Below, piece by piece: positions 16,216 to 27,377 of a stretch of DNA of 64,000 nucleotides (the first letter of the stretch is position 1; every line of letters starts with the position of its first letter). Origin of the DNA: JBPOFY01 sp051252415 (GTDB lineage Bacteria > Verrucomicrobiota > Verrucomicrobiia > Opitutales > Coraliomargaritaceae). The stretch spans positions 1 through 64,000 of the forward strand of contig JBPOGA010000021.1 of the NCBI GenBank assembly GCA_051252415.1, in the 5' to 3' direction. The notes beneath the pieces were generated by a model, which was not told the DNA's origin, did not search any database, and saw nothing but the letters and a program-made list of their open reading frames with translations. The position numbers and the translations under genes are program-made.

Positions 16216-17337
16216 ATGGAGAAGAAGAAAAAGCCTTTTCAGCCAATCACTCGCTTGAGGAAGTCGATCATGAAAAAGATTCGGCGCACAGAAGTGACGC
16301 GCCGTATGCTGGAGGCCGCTGAGCAGCGTAAGCATTTGAAGGCGAACCCTGAGATGCCATGGCGTATCGAGCCACGTGCGCCGGTGCGAGTGGTGGAAGC
16401 GGGGCGTGCTCAGATCAATGAGCAATTGTATATCTTTGGTGGTTACAAAAGCTTGGCCGAGGCATCCAATGGTTTCCACGGATTCAATCTCGAAACTCGC
16501 GAGTGGGGCGTATCTGGTGAGATTCCAGAACGTATGGGGCAGACGCATCATGGAGTCGTTGTGGATGGTCAGCGTTATGCGTATATAATCTCAGGCCAGC
16601 GGGGCGCTTATTGTTCACCGCCCACGTCCGCTTGTTTTGTCTTTGATTTTGAAACACAGCGTTTTACCGAGCTGCCGTCGTTGCCAGAAGGGCGCTACAT
16701 GCCGCTGGTATTTCTTTATGAGGGACGCATTCATTGTATTTCAGGTAGTTCGTTTGATCGTATTACGCCTGCGAAGGATCATTGGAGTATCGCTGTGAGT
16801 GATGGAACCGCATCCGAATCCGAATGGCGCGTAGAAAAATCGTATGATTGGGCGCGCACACATACCGCTTCATGCTTGGTTGGCGATCGGTTTTATGTGC
16901 TCGGAGGACAGATGGGCGATGTGCCTCGAATTGAGGGCGACCCAGAGCATCGGTGTATTTTTGATACGAGTGAGGATACCTTTTTCGATGAAGTCTTTTA
17001 TATCGATCTAAAGACTTGGGAGCGTGTGGATTGCACGCCGATGCCGTTGCCAGTTGCGCATAGTGAGCACGGGGTGTTTTTATCCGAGGGGAAAATCTTT
17101 GTGGCCGGAGGTGTGCTTGGGCGGGACCAAATGTGTGATCACACCTTCGTGTATGATCTGGAGGCCGATGAGTGGTGCGACAATGAGCGCTTGCCGTATT
17201 TCATGAAGGCGAAAGTAACTGCGCTCTGGAAGGATCGAGTATTTATCATTGGCGGGCAGCGCTCAATGAGCCAAACGGATCTCCGTCCGGGCGATGTGAT
17301 TAACTCAGTGTGGTCGATGCCCTATCGCCAAATTTGA
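16216..17337 (+). CDS. Kelch-repeat beta-propeller protein
   Basis: 373 residues with no signal peptide and a basic N-terminus (MEKKKKPFQPITRLRK). Kelch-type blades recur with the Gly-Gly pattern: LYIFGGYKS, YIISGQRGA, FYVLGGQMG, IFVAGGVLG and VFIIGGQRS. Such propellers bind other proteins or sugars; the partner is unknown. It lies between a methyltransferase-like gene (18 bases upstream) and a glycosyltransferase (4 bases downstream), so it may work on the same glycoconjugate. Confidence 0.75.
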   Translation: MEKKKKPFQPITRLRKSIMKKIRRTEVTRRMLEAAEQRKHLKANPEMPWRIEPRAPVRVVEAGRAQINEQLYIFGGYKSLAEASNGFHGFNLETREWGVSGEIPERMGQTHHGVVVDGQRYAYIISGQRGAYCSPPTSACFVFDFETQRFTELPSLPEGRYMPLVFLYEGRIHCISGSSFDRITPAKDHWSIAVSDGTASESEWRVEKSYDWARTHTASCLVGDRFYVLGGQMGDVPRIEGDPEHRCIFDTSEDTFFDEVFYIDLKTWERVDCTPMPLPVAHSEHGVFLSEGKIFVAGGVLGRDQMCDHTFVYDLEADEWCDNERLPYFMKAKVTALWKDRVFIIGGQRSMSQTDLRPGDVINSVWSMPYRQI

Positions 17338-17341
17338 TCGT

Positions 17342-18535
17342 ATGGGGGGCACAGATCAACATGTCGGGCTCTATTCCCATTCAGATGTCGTCTGGATGGC
17401 GGGGGTGCTGTATCTGAAGACAATTGCCTGTGCGCTAAAAGATGCCGCGAACGCAGGTGGTCGCACGTCGCTTTTGTATCCAAGGAAGAGTGGTCTTGAA
17501 CCTTTTGAGCAATGTATGAAATTTGTGGATACAAGTCATGCCTATGATTTTTTACATAAAGGCTGGCAGCGCTACTCGGTGAAATCGTTTCGTAGGAATT
17601 TACGGAAGGGGATATTTGGAACAAGTAGCGTCGAACGCATGGCTGAACGTCTAGATTTGGATGTGCTATTGCCCTGTCGTCATTCCTTAGGATCTGATTT
17701 CCCTGTGCCGTGGGTCGGTTGGGTTCCTGATTTTCAGCATCTGCGCATGCCTGAGTTCTTTAGCGATGAAGAGCGTGGCGAGCGTGATGTGCAGTTTCAA
17801 ACTTTGATCAATGAGTCCTCGCACATGCTCGTGAGTAGTCAGGATAGTTATGATGACTTGATGCGTTGGTATCCGACGGATGCTAGTAAAGTGAGCATTT
17901 ATCGTTTTTGCACTTTGCCGGATGCCTCATGGTTTGTGCCCGATGCCTCCGATGTGGTGCGCCGTTTAGGCCTGCCCGAGAAGTTTCTTATTTTTCCGAG
18001 CCAGTATTGGAAGCACAAGAATCACTGGAATTTATTTCAGGCGATCCATCAATTGAAGCAGTCTGGCTTGGATGATATCACGCTCGTTTTGACGGGGCAT
18101 AAGGGAGACTATCGAAACCCTGAATTTGCTCATTCATTGGATGACTTTATAGAGACGCATCAACTGCAGGAGAATATCAGGCACGTGGGCACCTTGCCGC
18201 GTTTGGATCAGATTCAACTGATTCGCTCCGCCACGGCTGTTGTGCAGCCATCATATTTTGAAGGTTGGTCGATGCTGGTCGAGGACTGCCGAGCTCTCGG
18301 TAAACGAGTGTATTTGTCAGATATTCCTTCGCATCGCGAGCAAGCGTATGCGCACACGGTGTATTTCGATCCGGATCAACCCGAGGCTATCGCATCGTTG
18401 ATTCGAAAGGATTGGACCTCGCTTGAATCAGGCGTGAATCTGGAGCGCGAAGCGATTGCACGCGAAGAAGTGAATGCGATCTCTAAACGAAATGGCGAGC
18501 AGCTCGTTGAGTTGATTGAGCGACTACGTCGCTAG
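17342..18535 (+). CDS. GT4-type glycosyltransferase
   Basis: 397 residues, GT-B fold. The C-terminal domain carries the family signs: LIFPSQYWKHKNH (acceptor/hinge region), LVLTGHKGD, VGTLPRLDQIQLIRSA, and SYFEGWSMLVEDCRALG with the E-x7-E-like pair that binds the sugar-nucleotide. It would transfer a sugar from a nucleotide donor onto a cell-surface acceptor in the cytoplasm. It begins four bases after the Kelch stop and is probably cotranscribed. The acceptor is not evident. Confidence 0.82.
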   Translation: MGGTDQHVGLYSHSDVVWMAGVLYLKTIACALKDAANAGGRTSLLYPRKSGLEPFEQCMKFVDTSHAYDFLHKGWQRYSVKSFRRNLRKGIFGTSSVERMAERLDLDVLLPCRHSLGSDFPVPWVGWVPDFQHLRMPEFFSDEERGERDVQFQTLINESSHMLVSSQDSYDDLMRWYPTDASKVSIYRFCTLPDASWFVPDASDVVRRLGLPEKFLIFPSQYWKHKNHWNLFQAIHQLKQSGLDDITLVLTGHKGDYRNPEFAHSLDDFIETHQLQENIRHVGTLPRLDQIQLIRSATAVVQPSYFEGWSMLVEDCRALGKRVYLSDIPSHREQAYAHTVYFDPDQPEAIASLIRKDWTSLESGVNLEREAIAREEVNAISKRNGEQLVELIERLRR

Positions 18536-18557
18536 AGTCTTTTCGCGGATGTGACCG

Positions 18558-18630
18558 TAGGAGAGGGTTCATCCCTCGACCCTTATGGATGCGCGCACGT
18601 GAATCGGTCGAGGGGTCAACCCTCTCCTAC
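18558..18630. repeat. REP-like repeat family D, copy 1
   Basis: Palindrome with ends GTAGGAGAGGGTT and AACCCTCTCCTAC and inner catccctcgac/gtcgaggggt, between the convergent glycosyltransferase and ffh genes. A full second copy lies at 29531-29601 and a half copy at 61448-61470. Confidence 0.85.
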
Positions 18631-18656
18631 AAAAACGGTTACGACTAAGACTAAAC

Positions 18657-20015
<1,359 letters not shown>

Positions 20016-20345
20016 TGCAGTAAAAGGGAAAAGTAGGGAGCTAATCGGCTGGTCTGCTAGAGGCAACGGAATTTTGAGCAGAGGGCACTTTCCTTTTACG
20101 GCTAATCTAGGAGGGATTTTATTCGCATACCCATCCATGAAATTAGGATATTTGAACCCCGCTGCCGAACGGTGTTCTCAGCACCCCACCTGGAACCACT
20201 CCAACTAAACGCAGAGTTGCTCTAAGTGCGGGGTAAACGATCCCTGAATGGGTAGCGCAGCACCGTCTCTCCTGCCAACCTCGAGGTGAAAATGGCGCCC
20301 TCCACTAAACGTCAGCAACCGCATCGGTGGCTTCCGGTTTTTCGT
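20016..20345. other. Leader of ffh and spacer, possibly structured
   Basis: About 330 bases without a gene. The stretch 20150-20310 holds several short self-complementary segments, such as ggtgttctcagcacc and a gaaccccgc/gcggggta pair around 20155-20234. I compared it by eye with SRP RNA, T-box, TPP and cobalamin patterns and found none satisfied. Confidence 0.3.
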
Positions 20346-21761
20346 TTAATTTGCCCTCGCTGGCAACAGGTAGTCGGCGACGGTTGGCGCTTCGCGATCC
20401 AGATACTGGCGTAATAGCTTCTTGGTTGATTCGGGTATCGCTGTAGACTTGTCGAGTGCTTCTGAAGCTGCTGCGGGATCGACCGGGATCCATGTTGAGA
20501 GGGTCTGCTTTATTTCGGTCTGACGAAGTGCATCATCGGAGATGGTTTCCGCGAGTGAGAACGCTTGGGAAATATTACTCCCTCGAAATGAGTTTAGTGA
20601 GATCTTGAGCGCCGTATCTCGGACCGGTCCTTCCTCGAGAGTGTTCAACCATGCCGTCGTCTTTTCTGGACTATGTGCGCTGTAGACTTGCGCAAGCTGG
20701 ACGGCGGCGAGGCTTTGCTGGCTTTCGGAGAGCGTGGGCATTTCTTGGGCCAGCGCTTCGGGGTTTGAATGCGCGAGTTTCATCAGCGCCATCGAGAGCA
20801 GTTCGTCATTGCGCTCATTTTGAGGTTGGTTTTTCGCGTAATTGAGTGCTTCGGCGCCATCGCCCGAAGCGCCCCAATGCTCGATCAGTCCCATCAGTGC
20901 AAAGTGCTTCGCTTCGCCTTGTAAGGTTTCTGCCCATGTGAGCGCCGCTTGTGGGTTCTCAATCGCCAGGTTGTAGGCGGCGCGATTGGCAAAGTTTGAT
21001 TTGTCGGGGTTTTCCTCCATCGCCGAGACGAGAATGATCGCGTCTTGAGGCGCTTGTTCAATGTAGCTTCCCATGACTTGGCTGTAGATTGAAAATAGGA
21101 ATGGGCTATCTTCCTGTATTTCGATCCAATCGAAAACACTGTCGATATCCTGTTGGGCCCATTCGCTGACAGTGGAGTAGAGGAGTTGGTCGCGTTGCGC
21201 CCCGACGGTTCCTTGCTCTATGCGAGTGATTGCTGCGACGGGATCTTCTTGAGCCAATCCTCGATAGACGGCGGACGTGAGGTGACCTTGCAACCCGAGG
21301 CTGGTGATGTTGCCCTCTATCCATTGTAAGGCATCGTCAGGGTTGTCGCGCCCAAGAACTGTGAGGCTTTCGTGTAGCCAATCTGGACGTTCGTGTTCTT
21401 GAGCAAAGGCGAGAACTGTATAAGGATCTTGTTGAGCCCATTCGCTGATTAGAAGACTGAGAAGCGCAGGGTTTTGCCTTCCTTGGGGGAGGCTGGCTTG
21501 CTGTCGAGCTCTCTGTTCGAGCTCATTTAAAGTTAGGTGCGAAAGTAGTGATGAGGAAGCGGAAGTGATCGTCTGATAGTGTTCGCTATCAGATGTCGAT
21601 ACGGGCGCAGCCGACTGCGCCTGTTCCGGTGAGCGTGCGCTTGGCTTTTGAGTCGCTTGCTCCGGCGTGCTTTTTGGCGAAATCGATGAGCGACCGATTC
21701 CAAAGCCAATCGCGAGGGTTAGTATGGCGACCAAAGTAGTGGTCCAAAGTGGGAGGCGCAT
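20346..21761 (-). CDS. Membrane-anchored helical-repeat protein, function unknown
   Basis: 471 residues. One N-terminal hydrophobic segment (about 8-25, TTTLVAILTLAIGFGIG) anchors or exports it; a polar Ser/Pro/Gln-rich linker follows. The rest is a chain of about 30-residue helical units with a recurring 'P..AL.W...' pattern (NPDDALQWIEGN, DIDSVFDWIEIQ, NPQAALTWAETL), similar in style to TPR/HEAT arrays common in Verrucomicrobiota envelope proteins. No enzymatic motif is seen; a scaffold in the periplasm is plausible. Confidence 0.6.
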   Translation of the reverse strand: MRLPLWTTTLVAILTLAIGFGIGRSSISPKSTPEQATQKPSARSPEQAQSAAPVSTSDSEHYQTITSASSSLLSHLTLNELEQRARQQASLPQGRQNPALLSLLISEWAQQDPYTVLAFAQEHERPDWLHESLTVLGRDNPDDALQWIEGNITSLGLQGHLTSAVYRGLAQEDPVAAITRIEQGTVGAQRDQLLYSTVSEWAQQDIDSVFDWIEIQEDSPFLFSIYSQVMGSYIEQAPQDAIILVSAMEENPDKSNFANRAAYNLAIENPQAALTWAETLQGEAKHFALMGLIEHWGASGDGAEALNYAKNQPQNERNDELLSMALMKLAHSNPEALAQEMPTLSESQQSLAAVQLAQVYSAHSPEKTTAWLNTLEEGPVRDTALKISLNSFRGSNISQAFSLAETISDDALRQTEIKQTLSTWIPVDPAAASEALDKSTAIPESTKKLLRQYLDREAPTVADYLLPARAN

Positions 21762-21865
21762 GGGATGAACGTTGCAGTTGTTTCGTGGTGACGGTCGACG
21801 GGGGAAATAAGAAAGGGACCACCCCTTTATACAAAAGAGGTGATCCCTTGAAAGGAGATTAAGAC

Positions 21866-24157
21866 TTACTCAAATATCCAATGCTGGTTTTGATTACCAG
21901 TATTTGTGCCCCAGAGGTAAACATTTTGACCATTAGCGCCTCCGTTGCCGCCATCAAGAGAGTATCCAGATGCGTTACGTTTTTGGAGCAGGTAGATGTT
22001 GCCGGAGATTTGAACTTTTTTCCATTGCTGGTTGTAGTTCGTTGCACTCGTATTCCAGAGGTAGAGGTTTTGCCCGTTGCCGCCGCCATTACCACCGTCA
22101 AGGGAGTAGTTGGTGCCGGCCTTTTGGTAGGAGTAGTAGCCGTTTCCACGGTCGATTTCTTCCCATTGTTGGTTTACGTTATTGGAATTTTGGCTCCAGA
22201 GATAGACATTCTGACCATCCGCGGCACCATTGCCTCCGTCGAGACCGTAGCCAGAGGAGTTGCGTTTGCGCATCGTTACGATGTTTGAGGATGTGCCTGT
22301 GGATAGCACCTGCACTTCTGCGAGCGACAGCGGGTTGGTGCCTTCTAATTGGATCATTACATATCGACCACTCGCGCCGTCGGCCCGTAGGTAGGTGGAT
22401 AGGTCTGGATAGCCAGCTTGGTAATTACTCCAAACTTCATTGAAGCTGCTATCGAGTATTTTAACGAAATGGCGACTCAATCGAGTCTTGTTACTATTTC
22501 GACCGTAGATGCGAAGTGCATGGATGTCATAGGAGTTACCCAGATCTACCTGCCACCAAGCTTGATACTCGTTGCTTGTGTGTGTCACCGAGCCGCCCGA
22601 CCATGCGCCGTTTGTGTTGCCATCAATCGCTCTGGGAGCTGCGCCGCTGTATGCAGTCGAGCTTTGCGAAGCGCTGCCATTGAGTGCTACGTTGGTAACG
22701 GAGACATTGTTTGAGATTTGGCTGACACTGTTGCTGGATCCATTGTTGGTCACTGAACCAACTGATTGGATTGTGTTGTTGGAGGCATCATTTCCTAGGA
22801 TCACAGGGAAGTCCGTCTCGTTGAGAAACGTGATTCCAGAAGCGGATTTATTGGGAGGTGCACTTGTGGATCCGATCAACCAGCGATGAGAGATCCGCTC
22901 TCCACTGACATGGATACGAATGTCATTATTCGCCGAAGTCGTTCCATCGTGTAGGGTGATGTTGTGGTTGGTTCCACCAATATACATGGATGGGCGGTCG
23001 CCGATTCTTGAGACATGATCGTCAAGAAGTGTGAGCTCTATATTTGAGTTTGAGCGAGCGACGTCTTCAGCCATGAGCGGTCCTACGGAGGAATCCCCGC
23101 GACTGCCGGTGACCGTTGCATCACTGCCGAACCAGTAGCCGGTTTCACAACCGAGCACCGTGCAATTTTCAACCTGCTTGGTGCCGCCTGCCCAGCCGAT
23201 GGTGACGCCCGATCTCATTTTGACGACCGTGCAATCAATCACTGTCACATTCGTCACGCCACGAGAATACTCAACGCCGCTAATAATTGTTGCGCCGCCA
23301 TTGTATGCGCGGATGCCATCTTCTTGTAAACTGAAGCGGTAGCCCGGTTTCTCGCTGAGATTGAAGCCCCAGACGGTTTCGAAGTTTACGTTGCTCGCGG
23401 GCGAATTCGTTTCGGCGAGAACATTATCCGTGGTGCTCAATTCACCTTCTACATAGCATCCCTCAATGATTGGGTCATTCGCTCCCTGCATGAAAATACC
23501 GTGACCATACGCCCGATGAATAAATGTGCAGTTTTTCACATGGTTCGAATTGCCTCGAACTAAACAGGCGCTGTGCTTGTGGTGACCGATGACACTTCCG
23601 CCACCTTTGCCGAAGATATCTCCATAGCCGTAAGGGTACGATCCTTTCACGGTAACGTGAAAGCCTTCGATGCGGTTATACTCACCATCCATAGCGATGG
23701 ATTGTGCTCTATGCGAGGGCGCATCGTCCACGTCTCCATCATCTACGAGAGTGAGGTTTTTTAAGACATTGTTGTTTCCTCGAACCCAGAATTCGCGTAT
23801 TTCAGTGCCTGGAAGTGCCTGGAACACCTCGGTCTTTACGTTGATGGTAACGCCAGTGAAATCGTAGGTGCTATTGTTGCCCTCGATCGGGAAAATCGCA
23901 AAAGAAGTTCCCAATGTGTTTCCTGTGAATTGTTGACCTAGCGCGCCGCTCGAAAGATCATTCGCAGTGACCGTGTAGGTGCCCGGGGATAACTTTACAT
24001 TAACGTTGCTGTCGTTGAGGTATGGTTTGAGAGCCTGGAGCGAATTAACAGTGATTTGCGCCATTGCTGAACTAGCGAGGAGGAAGCTCGCGAGCAGGAA
24101 GCTCCACAAAAAGCTTCCGATTTGGGTTAGGCTTGAACGCCTAAGTTGTTTTTTCAT
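21866..24157 (-). CDS. Secreted beta-helix protein with F5/8C and ricin-type domains
   Basis: 763 residues from the ATG at 24157, chosen because a basic stretch (KKQLRR) and a signal peptide ending AMAQ follow directly. Residues of about 40-480 form a right-handed parallel beta-helix (repeated NNVLKNLTLV, YNRIEGFHV and HVKNCTFIH types), as in polysaccharide lyases. About 490-620 is an F5/8 type C (discoidin) domain (ALNGSASQSS, AIDGNTNG, WWQVDLGN). About 625-763 holds three ricin B-like units, each with SGYxLDGGNG...GQNVYLW and N-Q-x-W. The two binding modules suggest attachment to a glycan that the helix degrades or binds. Catalytic residues cannot be assigned. Confidence 0.8.
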   Translation of the reverse strand: MKKQLRRSSLTQIGSFLWSFLLASFLLASSAMAQITVNSLQALKPYLNDSNVNVKLSPGTYTVTANDLSSGALGQQFTGNTLGTSFAIFPIEGNNSTYDFTGVTINVKTEVFQALPGTEIREFWVRGNNNVLKNLTLVDDGDVDDAPSHRAQSIAMDGEYNRIEGFHVTVKGSYPYGYGDIFGKGGGSVIGHHKHSACLVRGNSNHVKNCTFIHRAYGHGIFMQGANDPIIEGCYVEGELSTTDNVLAETNSPASNVNFETVWGFNLSEKPGYRFSLQEDGIRAYNGGATIISGVEYSRGVTNVTVIDCTVVKMRSGVTIGWAGGTKQVENCTVLGCETGYWFGSDATVTGSRGDSSVGPLMAEDVARSNSNIELTLLDDHVSRIGDRPSMYIGGTNHNITLHDGTTSANNDIRIHVSGERISHRWLIGSTSAPPNKSASGITFLNETDFPVILGNDASNNTIQSVGSVTNNGSSNSVSQISNNVSVTNVALNGSASQSSTAYSGAAPRAIDGNTNGAWSGGSVTHTSNEYQAWWQVDLGNSYDIHALRIYGRNSNKTRLSRHFVKILDSSFNEVWSNYQAGYPDLSTYLRADGASGRYVMIQLEGTNPLSLAEVQVLSTGTSSNIVTMRKRNSSGYGLDGGNGAADGQNVYLWSQNSNNVNQQWEEIDRGNGYYSYQKAGTNYSLDGGNGGGNGQNLYLWNTSATNYNQQWKKVQISGNIYLLQKRNASGYSLDGGNGGANGQNVYLWGTNTGNQNQHWIFE

Positions 24158-25151
24158 ATATCGGTTGGGGGGTTGTTGGTTGGGGGTAAGGGATGGATTT
24201 GCCGAAGCAGTTTCCATCTCAGAATATATGAGCGATCACCTGTAATACGGATTTCGGATTACCTGCGATCTTAGCCAAAGACTGGCTGGTGCGTTTACGG
24301 AAAAACAGTGCTCATGGCACAGCGCAGTATCGCTAACGTGAAAAATGCATTCTTCATTTTTTCGCAATTTGGGTGTCTTGGGGGCGGGGGGATTTAAATT
24401 CCAATATTTGTTAAGTACGGAAATTCAAATATGAACAATTGGGGGATTAGTAGCTCTAATTTTATATATAAGAGTAAAATGCAACCTATTTTTTGCCGAT
24501 CGAGAAAAATGCGTAATCCCTTGATTGATCGTAAGTAATATCACGTAGGGTGAATTGTTCTAGTCGCCTCATATTTCGTATCGGTCGAAAATCTCACCTT
24601 TTTGAGGCGCACCCCCATAGCACTCCGTTAGTTACGTGTCAAAAGAGAGACCGTTCGAAGGCAGCCGAGGCATGCAGGAAATGTCCGCTCACGCAGGACT
24701 GGCACGGCGGAGATTTACACCCATGTGAAAATCTAGAAGCCGATGGAAGTGCATCACTTGGACGGATCCCGTAGAATTCAGTTGTCGATGATCCTAGATT
24801 CAAGATTTAGAAGTTAGTCTTTGATTATAAGGCCTTTGTAGATTCTCTTGCCGCCGCCAATTGGGCGAGCGTCTAAGGCGCCATAAAATACTGATGCTCA
24901 GCTTCTATCTCCTTCCTCCTAACTTCTAACTACTCTTTAAGGTTTATACATGTATGGCTTTTTAGCCTCTAGTGCATCTCCACGAGATGGTTTCCAAGGG
25001 CCTCGGATAAACGAAGCGAAGTCGTCCAACATGAAAAATGATAGAATATACTCATCCTTGTTTGCCCTTCTTTTTTGGAAGTTCACTGCCCTTGATGAGT
25101 TTCTTTTCCGAGGATTTCACACGGCGTTCGAGCTTCTATTGTTCACCTTAA
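24158..25151. other. About 1 kb with no supported gene
   Basis: Holds the promoter region of the beta-helix gene, an AT-rich stretch (24400-24540), a possible recombinase remnant (24660-24736), and imperfect inverted text of the 'tagaagttag/ctaacttcta' type at 24790-24930. Small open frames at 24550-24774 and 24950-25159 lack protein-like composition and are not called. Confidence 0.55.
24660..24736 (+). pseudogene. Possible 3' remnant of a tyrosine recombinase
   Basis: One frame ending at the stop 24734-24736 reads RHAGNVRSRRTGTAEIYTHV then K-I-stop. The end TAEIYTHV matches the conserved C-terminus of tyrosine recombinases (TT-x-IYTHV with the catalytic Tyr), and RHAG could be a decayed LLGHA motif. 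Nothing upstream in any frame continues the family, so at best about 25 codons survive. Chance similarity remains possible. Confidence 0.3.
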
Positions 25152-25307
25152 ATGGCTGAAGGCGAAAAGAGCGAAGTATGGGAGCTGCCAAAAGACCGAC
25201 CGCCGAAGTTGGTATTGTTTGCTACATTTGGAATCCTCTTGTTTTTGATTCTGATCGCCTTGCTCTTTATTTATCTGTTCTGGCGTGCATCGAGTGCTTG
25301 GAATTGA
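25152..25307 (+). CDS. 51-residue single-span membrane protein
   Basis: The ATG at 25152 opens 51 codons ending with TGA at 25305-25307. The first 19 residues are polar (MAEGEKSEVWELPKDRPPK), followed by one strong hydrophobic span (about 20-43, VLFATFGILLFLILIALLFI) and a short tail. The polar/apolar split and the position 112 bases before aspS support a real small membrane protein. No strong ribosome binding site is seen. Family unknown. Confidence 0.55.
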   Translation: MAEGEKSEVWELPKDRPPKLVLFATFGILLFLILIALLFIYLFWRASSAWN

Positions 25308-25419
25308 AATTCGAGTCTTTCATCGGCGTGAGTGCTTTTTCGACGTGGTCACTCGGTAATTAAGACGATCGCTTTTCATGCTTGTTTCGAGTGTGGAAGG
25401 TGTTTTCATCCCCGCTCTT

Positions 25420-27219
<1,800 letters not shown>

Positions 27220-27340
27220 TCTGCTCATAGCTGCGCGCTCAACCGCTAGGCGGAGGAAGCACGCACTACATTTGTATGTTGCAGCACGCGCTTCTTTAAA
27301 GCGCGTGGCCTAGATAACTGAAACGAATCACTTTTCGACT

Positions 27341-27365
27341 GGAACCCGGGGGCAACTCCGGGTTT
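27341..27365 (+). terminator. Likely terminator of aspS
   Basis: AACCCGG and CCGGGTT pair around an eight-base loop and are followed by TCTT. It lies directly before the LptA-like gene. Confidence 0.65.
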
Positions 27366-27377
27366 CTTAGTGTATAG

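Noticed and set aside
20150..20310. SRP RNA, T-box, TPP or cobalamin riboswitch next to ffh
   Set aside because: Fragments such as ggggtgctgagaacacc and caggagagac looked suggestive, but the other conserved elements of each class are absent.
24550..24774. 74-residue open frame in the 24-25 kb gap
   Set aside because: Composition is not protein-like, and the only interesting signal in this stretch (TAEIYTHV) is in another frame.
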